Source: Elstera sp043721315 (GTDB lineage: Bacteria; Pseudomonadota; Alphaproteobacteria; Elsterales; Elsteraceae). From it: a stretch of 64,000 nt of DNA. The number at the start of each line of letters is the position of its first letter. Position 1 is the first letter of the stretch. The notes under the pieces are model-generated. The model saw only the letters and a program-made list of their open reading frames with translations, was not told where the DNA came from and ran no database searches. The position numbers and the translations under genes are program-made. Positions 6,707-14,802 of this stretch are shown piece by piece. Location: the NCBI GenBank assembly GCA_043721315.1, contig JAYSQZ010000044.1:1-64000 (forward strand), given 5' to 3'.

Positions 6707-9310
6707 TTAAGCCGCGCTCGCCTGAGCCACTACCGGCGTTAGCGCTAAGCCGTCCGGGTCGGTGGTAACGCGCACGGTTTGGCCGTCTTGAAGCGTGCCG
6801 GAGAGCACTAGTTCCGCCAGCCTGTTCTGCAACTGCCGCTGAATGACCCGCTTCAACGGGCGCGCACCGTAAACCGGATCATAGCCCGCATCGGCCAACC
6901 AGCGGAGCGCATCGGCTGAAAAGTCGAGCGTTATCTTGCGATCGGCCAGCAGCTTTTGCAGTCCCTGAAGCTGAATGGTGACGATACCGTCCATATGCGG
7001 GCGGGTGAGGCGGTGGAACATCAGCACTTCATCGAGCCGATTGAGAAACTCGGGCCGGAAGGCGCTCCGTACAATCTCCATCACCCCATCGCGCACACGC
7101 GGCGGAATTTCGGTTTCGGCTTCGGCAGTGTGGGCGAGCAGTTCCGAGCCAAGGTTGGAGGTGAGCACGATCAGCGTATTGCGGAAGTCCACCGTGCGGC
7201 CCTGCCCATCGGTAAGCCTACCATCGTCCAGCACTTGCAGCAGCACATTGAACACGTCCGGGTGGGCCTTCTCGACCTCATCGAACAGGATCACCTGGTA
7301 GGGCCTGCGCCGCACGGCTTCGGTTAGCGCGCCACCTTCCTCATAGCCCACATACCCTGGCGGCGCGCCAATGAGGCGGGCAACGGCGTGTTTTTCCATA
7401 TATTCGGACATATCGACACGCAACAGCGCCTTTTCGTCATCGAACAAAAAGCCCGCCAGCGCCTTGGTCAACTCGGTCTTGCCCACCCCTGTCGGCCCGA
7501 GAAAGAGGAACGACCCCATCGGGCGGTTCTGATCCTGCAAGCCTGCCCGCGCCCGGCGCACGGCGTTGGCCACGGCGTGAATGGCTTCATCCTGCCCAAT
7601 CACCCGCAGGTGCAGCGCGTCTTCAAGGTTGAGCAGCTTTTCCCGTTCGCCCGTCAGCATCTTTTCCACTGGAATGCCGGTCCAGCGCGCGACGACGCTG
7701 GCAATGTCTTGATCGGACACGGCCTCCTTCACCAAGCGCGAACCGCCTGCGGCTTCGGCATCGGTCAGGGCTTTTTCAAGGTTGGGGATCACGCCATAGG
7801 TGAGTTCCCCGGCCTTGGCCCAATCACCGCCGCGTTGCACGATATCGAGTTGGGCGCGGGCGTGATCGAGTTGCTCTTTCAGGCGTTGCGCGCTGTTAAG
7901 GTTGGCTTTTTCAGCTTCCCAGGCAGCGGTCATCATGCCGGCATCGGCTTCCAGCCCTTCCAACTCTTTTTCTAAGGTCACGAGGCGGTCGCGGCTGGCG
8001 GCGTCGGTTTCTTTCAGCAACGCTTCCCGCTCGATCTTGAGTTGGATAATGCGCCGATCAAGCTCGTCCAGGGCTTCGGGTTTAGAATCGACTGCCATGC
8101 GAAGCCGCGCCGCCGCTTCATCAATCAGATCAATCGCCTTGTCGGGTAAGAACCGATCCGTGATGTAGCGGTTGGACAGGGTTGCCGCCGCCACAATGGC
8201 GCTATCGGTAATGCGGACGCCGTGATGAACCTCGTACTTCTCTTTCAAGCCCCGCAGAATGGAGATCGTATCGGGCACCGAAGGTTCGGCCACGAACACC
8301 GGCTGGAACCGCCGCGCCAGCGCCGCATCTTTTTCGATATACTTTCTATATTCATCAAGCGTTGTCGCGCCGACGCAGTGGAGTTCACCGCGTGCCAACG
8401 CTGGTTTTAGCATGTTGGAGGCATCCATCGCGCCATCGGCCCTACCCGCGCCGACCAGCGTGTGCAACTCGTCGATGAACAGCACAATCTGGCCTTCGGC
8501 GTGGGTCGCCTCTTCCAGCACGGCCTTTAGGCGCTCCTCAAACTCGCCGCGAAACTTGGCTCCGGCAATCAGTGCGCCGAGATCGAGCGACAGCAGCTTT
8601 TTACCCTTCAGGCTTTCCGGCACGTCGCCCTTGACGATGCGAAGCGCCAAGCCTTCCACAATGGCGGTTTTCCCCACGCCCGGCTCGCCAATGAGCACCG
8701 GGTTATTCTTGGTGCGGCGCGAGAGAACCTGAATGGCGCGCCTGATCTCCTCATCGCGGCCAATCACGGGATCGAGCTTACCGTTCGCTGCCGCCTCCGT
8801 CAGGTCGCGGGAATATTTCTTCAGCGCGTCATACTTGCCCTCTGCCGTGGCGCTATCGGCCTTACGGCCTTTTCGCACGGTTTCGATGGTCTGATTGAGG
8901 TTTTGCGCGGTCACGCCGCCCGCCGCCAGCGCCTTGCCGGGGTTGCCGTCTTTCTCCAACGTCAGCGCCAGCAGCAACCGCTCCACGGTTACGAACGCGT
9001 CGCCCGATTTCTGTGAGAGTTTTTCGGCGGCATCGAACAGGCGAGCGGTTTCCGGCGCAAGGTAGAGGTTCCCGGCCCCGCCGCCCTCAACTTTAGGCAG
9101 CTTGGCGAGATCGAGATCAATCACCGCTTCCACCTGCTTAGGGTCGCCGCCTGCGGTGCGGATGAGGTTGGCCGACATGCCTTCCGGGTCTTCCAGCAGC
9201 GCTTTCAGAATATGATCGGGTAAGAATCGCTGATGTCCAGATCGCAGGGCCAGCGCCTGCGAGGCTTGCAAAAAACCGCGCGCCCGTTCGGTATAGTTCG
9301 CAAAATCCAT
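6707..9310 (-). CDS. clpB: ClpB disaggregase (Hsp100 AAA+ chaperone)
   Basis: Full-length ClpB, 867 residues. It works with DnaK to extract polypeptides from aggregates in the cytoplasm. Domains in order: N-terminal substrate-binding repeats (about 1-145), first AAA+ module with Walker A GEPGVGKT at 208-215, the middle coiled-coil domain (about 400-520) that marks ClpB rather than ClpA or ClpC, and second AAA+ module with Walker A GPTGVGKT at 605-612 followed by the pore motif GYVGYEEGG. The ATG has an AGGAGAG Shine-Dalgarno. Family members are usually heat-shock controlled; I looked for an RpoH promoter upstream and found none I would defend. Confidence 0.98.
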   Translation of the reverse strand: MDFANYTERARGFLQASQALALRSGHQRFLPDHILKALLEDPEGMSANLIRTAGGDPKQVEAVIDLDLAKLPKVEGGGAGNLYLAPETARLFDAAEKLSQKSGDAFVTVERLLLALTLEKDGNPGKALAAGGVTAQNLNQTIETVRKGRKADSATAEGKYDALKKYSRDLTEAAANGKLDPVIGRDEEIRRAIQVLSRRTKNNPVLIGEPGVGKTAIVEGLALRIVKGDVPESLKGKKLLSLDLGALIAGAKFRGEFEERLKAVLEEATHAEGQIVLFIDELHTLVGAGRADGAMDASNMLKPALARGELHCVGATTLDEYRKYIEKDAALARRFQPVFVAEPSVPDTISILRGLKEKYEVHHGVRITDSAIVAAATLSNRYITDRFLPDKAIDLIDEAAARLRMAVDSKPEALDELDRRIIQLKIEREALLKETDAASRDRLVTLEKELEGLEADAGMMTAAWEAEKANLNSAQRLKEQLDHARAQLDIVQRGGDWAKAGELTYGVIPNLEKALTDAEAAGGSRLVKEAVSDQDIASVVARWTGIPVEKMLTGEREKLLNLEDALHLRVIGQDEAIHAVANAVRRARAGLQDQNRPMGSFLFLGPTGVGKTELTKALAGFLFDDEKALLRVDMSEYMEKHAVARLIGAPPGYVGYEEGGALTEAVRRRPYQVILFDEVEKAHPDVFNVLLQVLDDGRLTDGQGRTVDFRNTLIVLTSNLGSELLAHTAEAETEIPPRVRDGVMEIVRSAFRPEFLNRLDEVLMFHRLTRPHMDGIVTIQLQGLQKLLADRKITLDFSADALRWLADAGYDPVYGARPLKRVIQRQLQNRLAELVLSGTLQDGQTVRVTTDPDGLALTPVVAQASAA

Positions 9311-9432
9311 TTGTCTCTCCTGTCATGCCGCCCCGGTTTTTCCGGCAACCAGCTTCGCGCCATGCTGTGCATCGACGCCCTAGCCCTTTAAGGTGGCTTG
9401 CCTTAGCGGATTTTTGAAGAGGCTTCACGCCC

Positions 9433-10074
9433 GTGAAATCAGGTTTTTTAGGCCCCGACTTCTCCCACGAAGCCGCCTGGGACGGGCCGGTGGCGGGGGT
9501 GGATGAAGTAGGGCGCGGGCCGCTGGCAGGGCCGGTGCTGGCGGCTGCCGCTATTCTCGACCCAAACCGCCTGCCGCCGGAGTTAGTCGGGGGTTTACGC
9601 GACTCGAAGAAGCTCTCGGCTCACACGCGCGAAACCCTCGCCGCAGCTCTGTGGGCGGCGCAAGGGGCGGGCGTCTGGGCCGTGGTCGCCGCCGCCTCCG
9701 TGCGGGAGATTGATACCCATAACATCCTCGGCGCAACCCATCTCGCTATGCGCCGGGCACTCGACAGGCTGCCGCTGCGCCCGGTGGCGGCCCTCATCGA
9801 CGGCAACCGCGCGCCGAAAGGGCTGATCTTGCCCCATCGCTGTCTCGTCGGCGGGGATGATCGCAGCCTGTCGATTGCCGCCGCCTCGATTCTCGCCAAA
9901 GTGATGCGGGATCGGCTGATGGCCCGCCTTGCAACCCGCTACCCGGCCTATGGGTGGGAGCGGAATGCGGGGTATCCGGTCGCCTTCCACCGTGCGGCCC
10001 TGCTATCGGACGGGATTACCCCGCATCATCGTCGGAGTTTTGCACCCGTTCGCTTTTTGTTTAATTCTATATAA
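9433..10074 (+). CDS. rnhB: Ribonuclease HII
   Basis: Removes RNA from RNA-DNA hybrids and ribonucleotides misincorporated in DNA. 213 residues, normal for the family. The signature DEVGRGPLAGPV starts at Asp24-Glu25, two of the four metal ligands; DSKKLS, the ALIDGN segment with another acidic ligand, and SIAAASILAKV with the last Asp region follow. It starts at GTG 9433. It is divergent from clpB and followed by an AT-rich spacer before ccrM; the rnhB-ccrM adjacency is common in alphaproteobacteria. Confidence 0.96.
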   Translation: MKSGFLGPDFSHEAAWDGPVAGVDEVGRGPLAGPVLAAAAILDPNRLPPELVGGLRDSKKLSAHTRETLAAALWAAQGAGVWAVVAAASVREIDTHNILGATHLAMRRALDRLPLRPVAALIDGNRAPKGLILPHRCLVGGDDRSLSIAAASILAKVMRDRLMARLATRYPAYGWERNAGYPVAFHRAALLSDGITPHHRRSFAPVRFLFNSI

Positions 10075-10077
10075 TTC

Positions 10078-10093
10078 AAAGGCTTATGCCTTT
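10078..10093 (+). terminator. Hairpin after rnhB
   Basis: Arms AAAGGC and GCCTTT with a TTAT loop, four bases after the rnhB stop codon. The T-run is weak, so this is only a possible terminator. The rest of the AT-rich spacer up to 10307 presumably holds the ccrM promoter. It contains TTAA at 10217 and 10251, but not in the TTAA-N7-TTAA arrangement of a full CtrA site. Confidence 0.4.
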
Positions 10094-10307
10094 AGGCTAA
10101 TTTCATCTCTTAAAAAAAGATGCACGATTCAGAAAAATCTGTATGCTACGATGTATCGCAAAACCACAAGGGCTAGCGGGTAAGAGGGCGTATGGCCTAC
10201 CAGATTTTGATTTTTCTTAAGACATTACATTTACTAAATGCCATAACACATTAAAAATGCTCAATTTTTTTATTGACGCTCGTGTCTGACAACGGCATTG
10301 TCTGGGT

Positions 10308-11405
10308 ATGACACAGCGCCTCACCCCTTCCTCAGCTCTCCCGTTGGACACGATCCTGATCGGCGATTGCATCGCTGAAATGGCGCGTCTTCCCGATAAC
10401 TCGGTGGATTTAGTCTTTGCTGATCCGCCCTACAACTTGCAACTCAACGGTGAGTTGCATCGCCCGGATAATAGCCGGGTCGATGGCGTCGATGCCGAGT
10501 GGGATAAGCTGGGAGATTTTGCGGCGCACGACCTTTTCACGAAGGCGTGGCTGACAGAAGCCCGCCGCGTGCTGAAGGACGATGGCACGCTTTGGGTCAT
10601 CGGCTCCTACCACAATATCTTCCGCCTCGGCGCGATGTTGCAGGATATGGGCTTTTGGATTTTGAACGATGTGGTGTGGCGCAAGTCTAACCCCATGCCC
10701 AACTTCCGGGGCCGCCGCTTCACCAATGCTCACGAAACGCTGATTTGGGCATCGAAAACGCCGAAATCGAAGTACACGTTCAATTATTCGGCCCTCAAAA
10801 TGGCCAATGACGATCTGCAAATGCGGTCGGACTGGGTACTGCCGCTGTGTACGGGCCGCGAGCGCTTGAAGGTGAATGGGCGCAAGCTGCACCCGACGCA
10901 AAAGCCGGAAAGCCTGCTGTTCCGCGTGCTCATGGCCTCCACGAAACCCGGCGATGTTGTGCTCGATCCGTTTTTCGGCACCGGCACGACGGGCGCGGTC
11001 GCTAAATATCTGGGGCGGCATTTCATCGGCCTGGAGCGCGACGAAGCCTATGCCGCTGGCGCCCAAGCGCGGATCGACAGCGTCGAGCCTGCACCTGCCG
11101 AAGCCGTTGTCGGCACTCAATCGCCGCGTGAGGCCCCGCGCATCCCCTTCGGCAATCTGGTCGAACTCGGCCTTATCCGGCCCGGCGAGTTGTTATTCGA
11201 CGTGCGCCGCCGTTATTCCGCCCGCGTGCGCGCCGATGGCAGCCTTGCCGCCGACAGCACGCGCGGCTCCATCCACCAGGTCGCAGCTGCTTTGCAATCA
11301 GTTCCAAGTTGCAATGGTTGGACTTTCTGGCACGTCGAGCGGCACGGGCAATCCGTACCTCTCGATACCCTCCGCAGCACCCTCCGAGAAGGATTACGCG
11401 CATGA
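10308..11405 (+). CDS. ccrM: CcrM-type GANTC adenine-N6 DNA methyltransferase
   Basis: Cell-cycle DNA methyltransferase, 365 residues, matching CcrM. Methyltransferase motif IV DPPYN is at 39-43 and precedes the AdoMet motif FGTGTTG at 223-229, the beta-class order. The LHPTQKP segment before motif I is typical of N6-adenine/N4-cytosine enzymes. A separate C-terminal domain from about 275 onward is the CcrM-specific DNA-binding extension, which distinguishes it from restriction-type HinfI relatives. In alphaproteobacteria CcrM methylates GANTC after replication and so times gene expression. No restriction gene is adjacent. Its stop overlaps the start of a small ribbon-helix-helix gene in ATGA. 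Confidence 0.95.
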   Translation: MTQRLTPSSALPLDTILIGDCIAEMARLPDNSVDLVFADPPYNLQLNGELHRPDNSRVDGVDAEWDKLGDFAAHDLFTKAWLTEARRVLKDDGTLWVIGSYHNIFRLGAMLQDMGFWILNDVVWRKSNPMPNFRGRRFTNAHETLIWASKTPKSKYTFNYSALKMANDDLQMRSDWVLPLCTGRERLKVNGRKLHPTQKPESLLFRVLMASTKPGDVVLDPFFGTGTTGAVAKYLGRHFIGLERDEAYAAGAQARIDSVEPAPAEAVVGTQSPREAPRIPFGNLVELGLIRPGELLFDVRRRYSARVRADGSLAADSTRGSIHQVAAALQSVPSCNGWTFWHVERHGQSVPLDTLRSTLREGLRA

Positions 11406-11650
11406 CCCCCCGCCCCCACTTCCCGCCACCGCCGGTGCGTGTCAAAGCTGTTGACAGTCAAGTCATGCTGACCGTGCGCGTCGAAGCCGAACTTGAGCGT
11501 CGTCTCGCTAATCTTGCCCGCGCCACGGGCCGCACCAAGAGCCATTATGCCCGCGAAGCGATCATGCGCCTGCTCGCGGAAAAAGAGACTCCCATCCGCG
11601 AAACCCCCTCGATGGCAATGCCGCGCTTCCAACCCGTAGTAGGTCGTTAG
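11402..11650 (+). CDS. Ribbon-helix-helix DNA-binding protein coupled to ccrM
   Basis: 82-residue protein with a ribbon-helix-helix core at about 17-57: a short beta strand (VMLTVRVEA), a helix (ELERRLANLARATG), a turn and a second helix (KSHYAREAIMRLLAE). This is the fold of CopG/MetJ/Arc-type regulators and many antitoxins. The ATG overlaps the ccrM stop in ATGA, so the two proteins are probably made together. No toxin gene follows, arguing against an ordinary toxin-antitoxin pair. It might regulate ccrM or act at CcrM-related sites (inference). The frame stays open upstream within ccrM, but 11402 is the natural start. Confidence 0.8.
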   Translation: MTPRPHFPPPPVRVKAVDSQVMLTVRVEAELERRLANLARATGRTKSHYAREAIMRLLAEKETPIRETPSMAMPRFQPVVGR

Positions 11651-11715
11651 GGGCTATGCCCCAAAATTTAGAGATCTCTCTTGATTTCGTTAGGATTAGA
11701 GACGAAATATTAACC

Positions 11716-11737
11716 TATCTCAGGTTTTACTGAGATA
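11716..11737 (+). ncRNA. Stem-loop upstream of the ccrM-operon terminator
   Basis: Arms TATCTCAG and CTGAGATA (8 bp, perfect) with loop GTTTTA. With the terminator 42 bases downstream it gives a two-stem RNA, like many small RNAs or processed 3' UTRs. No separate promoter could be assigned, so independent transcription is unproven. Confidence 0.35.
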
Positions 11738-11778
11738 AGTGATCGAGGGAAGAGCAACGCCTCCGCTCCTCTCTCGTG

Positions 11779-11831
11779 CCCCGCCCACCGAGCGCTTGTG
11801 CCTCTGCTGCTCGGTGGACGGGGTTTTTTTT
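11779..11831 (+). terminator. Rho-independent terminator of the ccrM-RHH unit
   Basis: A 15-bp stem (arms at 11779-11793 and 11809-11823, one mismatch) with a 15-base loop is followed directly by seven T residues at 11824-11830. It ends transcription rightward before the convergent mechanosensitive-channel gene. Confidence 0.9.
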
Positions 11832-12000
11832 ATCTCGATAGTTACATGCGCGATAAATCAGCCGAACTGCACTGAACGGTGGCTGAATGAGCCGTATCCA
11901 AACCCCTTCACCGGAACAATAATCGGCTCGTTATAGGGGGGGGACGCGACAACGGTCATCAGCAACGGCAGAAAATACTCGTCGGTCGCCAATGCGTCTT

Positions 12001-14238
12001 TTAAACCTGTGGCGGCAGGGGGGGTGCCATAAAATTGGCCGCCGCCGCATGATGTTCTGCCCCGCCGCGCACGGTGACGGCGTTGGAGGCGAAGATCACC
12101 CCAGCCTCGCGCAAGGCAGCATAGACGCGCTTCAAGGCTTCGCGCTGAAGCCAGCTCGCCCGATCCGGCTTAGAGGTGAATTTAAGCCGCATGACAATGG
12201 CGCTGTCGTCGATCTCGGCGACACCCTGCATTTTCAGCGGCAAAATCATCAGCGGCGCGAACTCGGGTGCCTCCGCCATCACCAGCCCAACGCGCTTGAT
12301 GGTTTTGCGTGCGACTTCAATATCTGTGTCGCGGTCCAGTCGAATGTTGAACTTCACCGTCGCCCACTCGCGGCTGGAGTTGGTGACGGAGGAAATCTGC
12401 CCGAACGGGATCGTGTGAACCAGCCCGCTTTGATGGCGCAACTGCACCGAGCGCAACGTAATGCGCTCTACAGTGCCCTTCAGCTTACTGGTATCAATAT
12501 ATTCGCCTACCCTAAACGCGTCGTCGGCGATAAAGAAAATCCCCGAAACAATATCGCGCACCAACGCCTGCGAGCCGAAAGAAATGGCGAGGCCCAAAAT
12601 GCCGAACCCGGCCAGCAGCGGCGAAATATCAATCCCCAACTGCGATAGACCGACAAGCAGCGTCACCCCCGTTACCGTCGCCAGCACTGCCGCGCGCAGC
12701 AGCGGTAGAATCGTGCCGAAACGGCTGTGCGTCTGATTTTCCGCGCCCTCATCTTCAGAATCAGGCCCAATCGGCCCCGTTGCCGCAGTCGGTGGCGCAT
12801 AGGCGGTGAAGAGCGCGGCCAGAAACGTCCACGTAATCCAGCCCACCAGAACAACCGCAATCACCGAGATCGGCCCTTCAAGGGCGGCCACCTGCGTAGG
12901 CGTGAAGATTTCAGCTAAAAAAAACTGCCACAACCGCCCCAAGACCCATAGGCCGATGATCCAGACGGTCATCCCCGCCGTGGTTGCCGCAACCAACGCC
13001 CAAGCGCGCATAATGGGGTTGGTGCCGATCAAACGGATTTCAGCCTGGGGAGGCTGGGCGATCCATTCGCGCATCAGAGTGGCGACCCCAGCGGCGACAA
13101 TAGGGATTAGCACAAGCATAATCTGCGTCACCCCTGCCGCATTCGCCCAGCTTGCGCCATCGGGGGCCACCGCCGCGACACGGCCAACGGCCCAGATCAA
13201 GATGGCGGAGGCGATCAGAAACGGCGGCAGGGCCGAGGCCATCACCCGCCGCCCTAGGCTTACCGGCTTTTGCCCCAAGCACAGAGTGCGAATATCGGCT
13301 CGCCCCATCCAAAACCACCAGAGCTTATACAGCGTAATCGCCCCCCCGAAGAGGCTAAACCAGCCTGCAATGGCCAGGGAGGAGGAGCCGATACGGTTGA
13401 AAAGCTCGACCGTGAACAGGATTGACGGGCCGATAAACCCGTAAATCTGCAAACAGCGCGCATGAAACTCGGCATTTGGCAGCGGCATCACTCGGCATTC
13501 GGGCCGACCGGGAGCCAACAGAAACTCGCCCGTCGCGCCGTAAGCGATAAAGCCAATAGCAACCGCGCTGACCCCTTCGGCGATCCACCGCGCGAGATCG
13601 GGTTCCGGCAGCAGCCGCGCGCTCAAACTTTGCGACAGCAGCAAAAACAAACAGAGGCCAATAATATGCGATAACCAGGTGGCAAGACCGCCGCCAACGC
13701 GCTCGATAAAGCCGCCCTCCGCCTGGGCTGGTCGCCACGACAGCCGCGCGCGCGGCCATAGCAAGCGCACGAGCCGCATCATGCCATAACCGGCCAAGGC
13801 AGACCCCAGCACAATCGCCGCCGCCACCCCGATAGCGCTGGCCGCCGAGCCGCGATTGCCAACCTCGCCCCACGCCCGCCCCAGATCAGCCGCTAAGCGG
13901 GGAATAAACGGCAGCGAGTCCCAGCCGTACTGTGTGCCGACGGTGAAATTCTCGACCAGAAGCCCCCAGCCGCTGCGGTCGGCATCGGGCGACAGCGGCG
14001 CCTGGAGGGCAGCTTGCGCCGCAGGTGTCATTAAACGGAGTTCGACGGGACGACCTTGGCGCGACGCGGCCTCAATCAAGCGATCTACAGTCCCCGGCGC
14101 TTCGTCGCCGGTTACGGTGATGACTACGGGGCTAGGACCAGACGCCGCTTGCGTCTCGGCCAAACCGAAAACAAAAATGAGCATCGCCAGAAAACCGAAA
14201 AACCCGAGGCCCTGGCGTGGTTTAACGGCCTTTGCCAT
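12001..14238 (-). CDS. Large MscS-family mechanosensitive channel
   Basis: Inner-membrane channel that opens under membrane tension to release solutes during osmotic downshock. 745 residues from ATG 14238, chosen because a GGAGG lies just upstream and a signal-like helix (GFFGFLAMLIFVFGL) follows; the frame remains open upstream inside the neighbouring gene. A periplasmic N-terminal region of about 150 residues is followed by many transmembrane segments. The C-terminal third carries the MscS core: a Gly/Ala-rich pore helix (LLAGFGILGLAISFGSQALV), the beta domain (GEYIDT... GTVERITLRSVQLR) and the alpha/beta domain. The size is far above MscS itself (about 286), resembling the MscK/YbiO/YnaI expansion. 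It overlaps the upstream helical-protein gene by 17 bp. Confidence 0.9.
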   Translation of the reverse strand: MAKAVKPRQGLGFFGFLAMLIFVFGLAETQAASGPSPVVITVTGDEAPGTVDRLIEAASRQGRPVELRLMTPAAQAALQAPLSPDADRSGWGLLVENFTVGTQYGWDSLPFIPRLAADLGRAWGEVGNRGSAASAIGVAAAIVLGSALAGYGMMRLVRLLWPRARLSWRPAQAEGGFIERVGGGLATWLSHIIGLCLFLLLSQSLSARLLPEPDLARWIAEGVSAVAIGFIAYGATGEFLLAPGRPECRVMPLPNAEFHARCLQIYGFIGPSILFTVELFNRIGSSSLAIAGWFSLFGGAITLYKLWWFWMGRADIRTLCLGQKPVSLGRRVMASALPPFLIASAILIWAVGRVAAVAPDGASWANAAGVTQIMLVLIPIVAAGVATLMREWIAQPPQAEIRLIGTNPIMRAWALVAATTAGMTVWIIGLWVLGRLWQFFLAEIFTPTQVAALEGPISVIAVVLVGWITWTFLAALFTAYAPPTAATGPIGPDSEDEGAENQTHSRFGTILPLLRAAVLATVTGVTLLVGLSQLGIDISPLLAGFGILGLAISFGSQALVRDIVSGIFFIADDAFRVGEYIDTSKLKGTVERITLRSVQLRHQSGLVHTIPFGQISSVTNSSREWATVKFNIRLDRDTDIEVARKTIKRVGLVMAEAPEFAPLMILPLKMQGVAEIDDSAIVMRLKFTSKPDRASWLQREALKRVYAALREAGVIFASNAVTVRGGAEHHAAAANFMAPPLPPQV

Positions 14239-14752
14239 CGCCTCCGAACAACTTGGCACGGTTGGGCAAGAACGAGCGCAGCTTATCCATCGGCTTGGCG
14301 CGCGAACCCGATTCGGGTGCCGTTGGATTGCCCGTGAGATCAATAAGTTCGATACGCCGATCAACCGAGTGACGGAACTCATCACTAGCCCCAGCCTTCA
14401 TGGCTTTCGGCAGATACTCTTTAACCATCATTAGAATAGCGTGTTTCTGCTTCAAGCGTTGATCCTGAGCAGCATCGCGCGCTTTTGCCAATAGATCATC
14501 AATGTAGAAGATATAGCCTTCCTTCTCCATATTAACGATCGAGCGTTGCGCGTCATGGATTAAGTCACGCGGCAGCTTTGGATTTTTAATAAAAATCTGA
14601 ATATTGGTGACAGAGCGTTCCATCGACGAAATCTGCCCCGTTTGGGCATATTTCATTCCATCGGCGACCAATTGATCGACGCGCTTGCGCGTTTGCTCGA
14701 TAAATCTTTCGAGTTCTTGCGCTTTTTGAAGATTCTCTCGGTTTCCAGTCAT
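14222..14752 (-). CDS. Helical cytoplasmic protein of unknown function
   Basis: Unrecognised 176-residue protein. It has no signal peptide or membrane segment and is predicted almost entirely helical and highly charged, with likely coiled-coil stretches at about 8-60 and 75-115; the C-terminal 40 residues are basic and Pro/Gly-rich. Its 3' end overlaps the start of the mechanosensitive channel by 17 bp, so the two are probably co-translated. It may modulate or anchor the channel (inference from coupling only). Confidence 0.65.
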   Translation of the reverse strand: MTGNRENLQKAQELERFIEQTRKRVDQLVADGMKYAQTGQISSMERSVTNIQIFIKNPKLPRDLIHDAQRSIVNMEKEGYIFYIDDLLAKARDAAQDQRLKQKHAILMMVKEYLPKAMKAGASDEFRHSVDRRIELIDLTGNPTAPESGSRAKPMDKLRSFLPNRAKLFGGDGKGR

Positions 14753-14802
14753 GTCTCTCTCTTAACGCAGAATCTGTTGAGAGTCCGTAAAAATCGGGTC
14801 TC

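Larger units (their letters stand above)
11651..12000 (+). other. 350-bp intergenic region: structured 3' UTR or small RNA, then empty sequence
   Basis: The left part holds a stem-loop (11716-11737) and a strong rho-independent terminator (11779-11831), which end the ccrM-RHH transcript or a separate small RNA of roughly 100-150 nt. From about 11832 to 12000 I see neither a gene nor a regulatory signal; this is the downstream side of the convergent MscS gene and includes a run of nine G at the 11937-11943 area of the spacer. Confidence 0.4.

Noticed and set aside
9311..9432. Heat-shock (RpoH) promoter before clpB
   Set aside because: Expected from the family, but I could not find both hexamers at proper spacing; a weak CTTC-like match was not enough.
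10201..10260. CtrA site upstream of ccrM
   Set aside because: TTAA motifs occur, but none has the seven-base spacing of the consensus.
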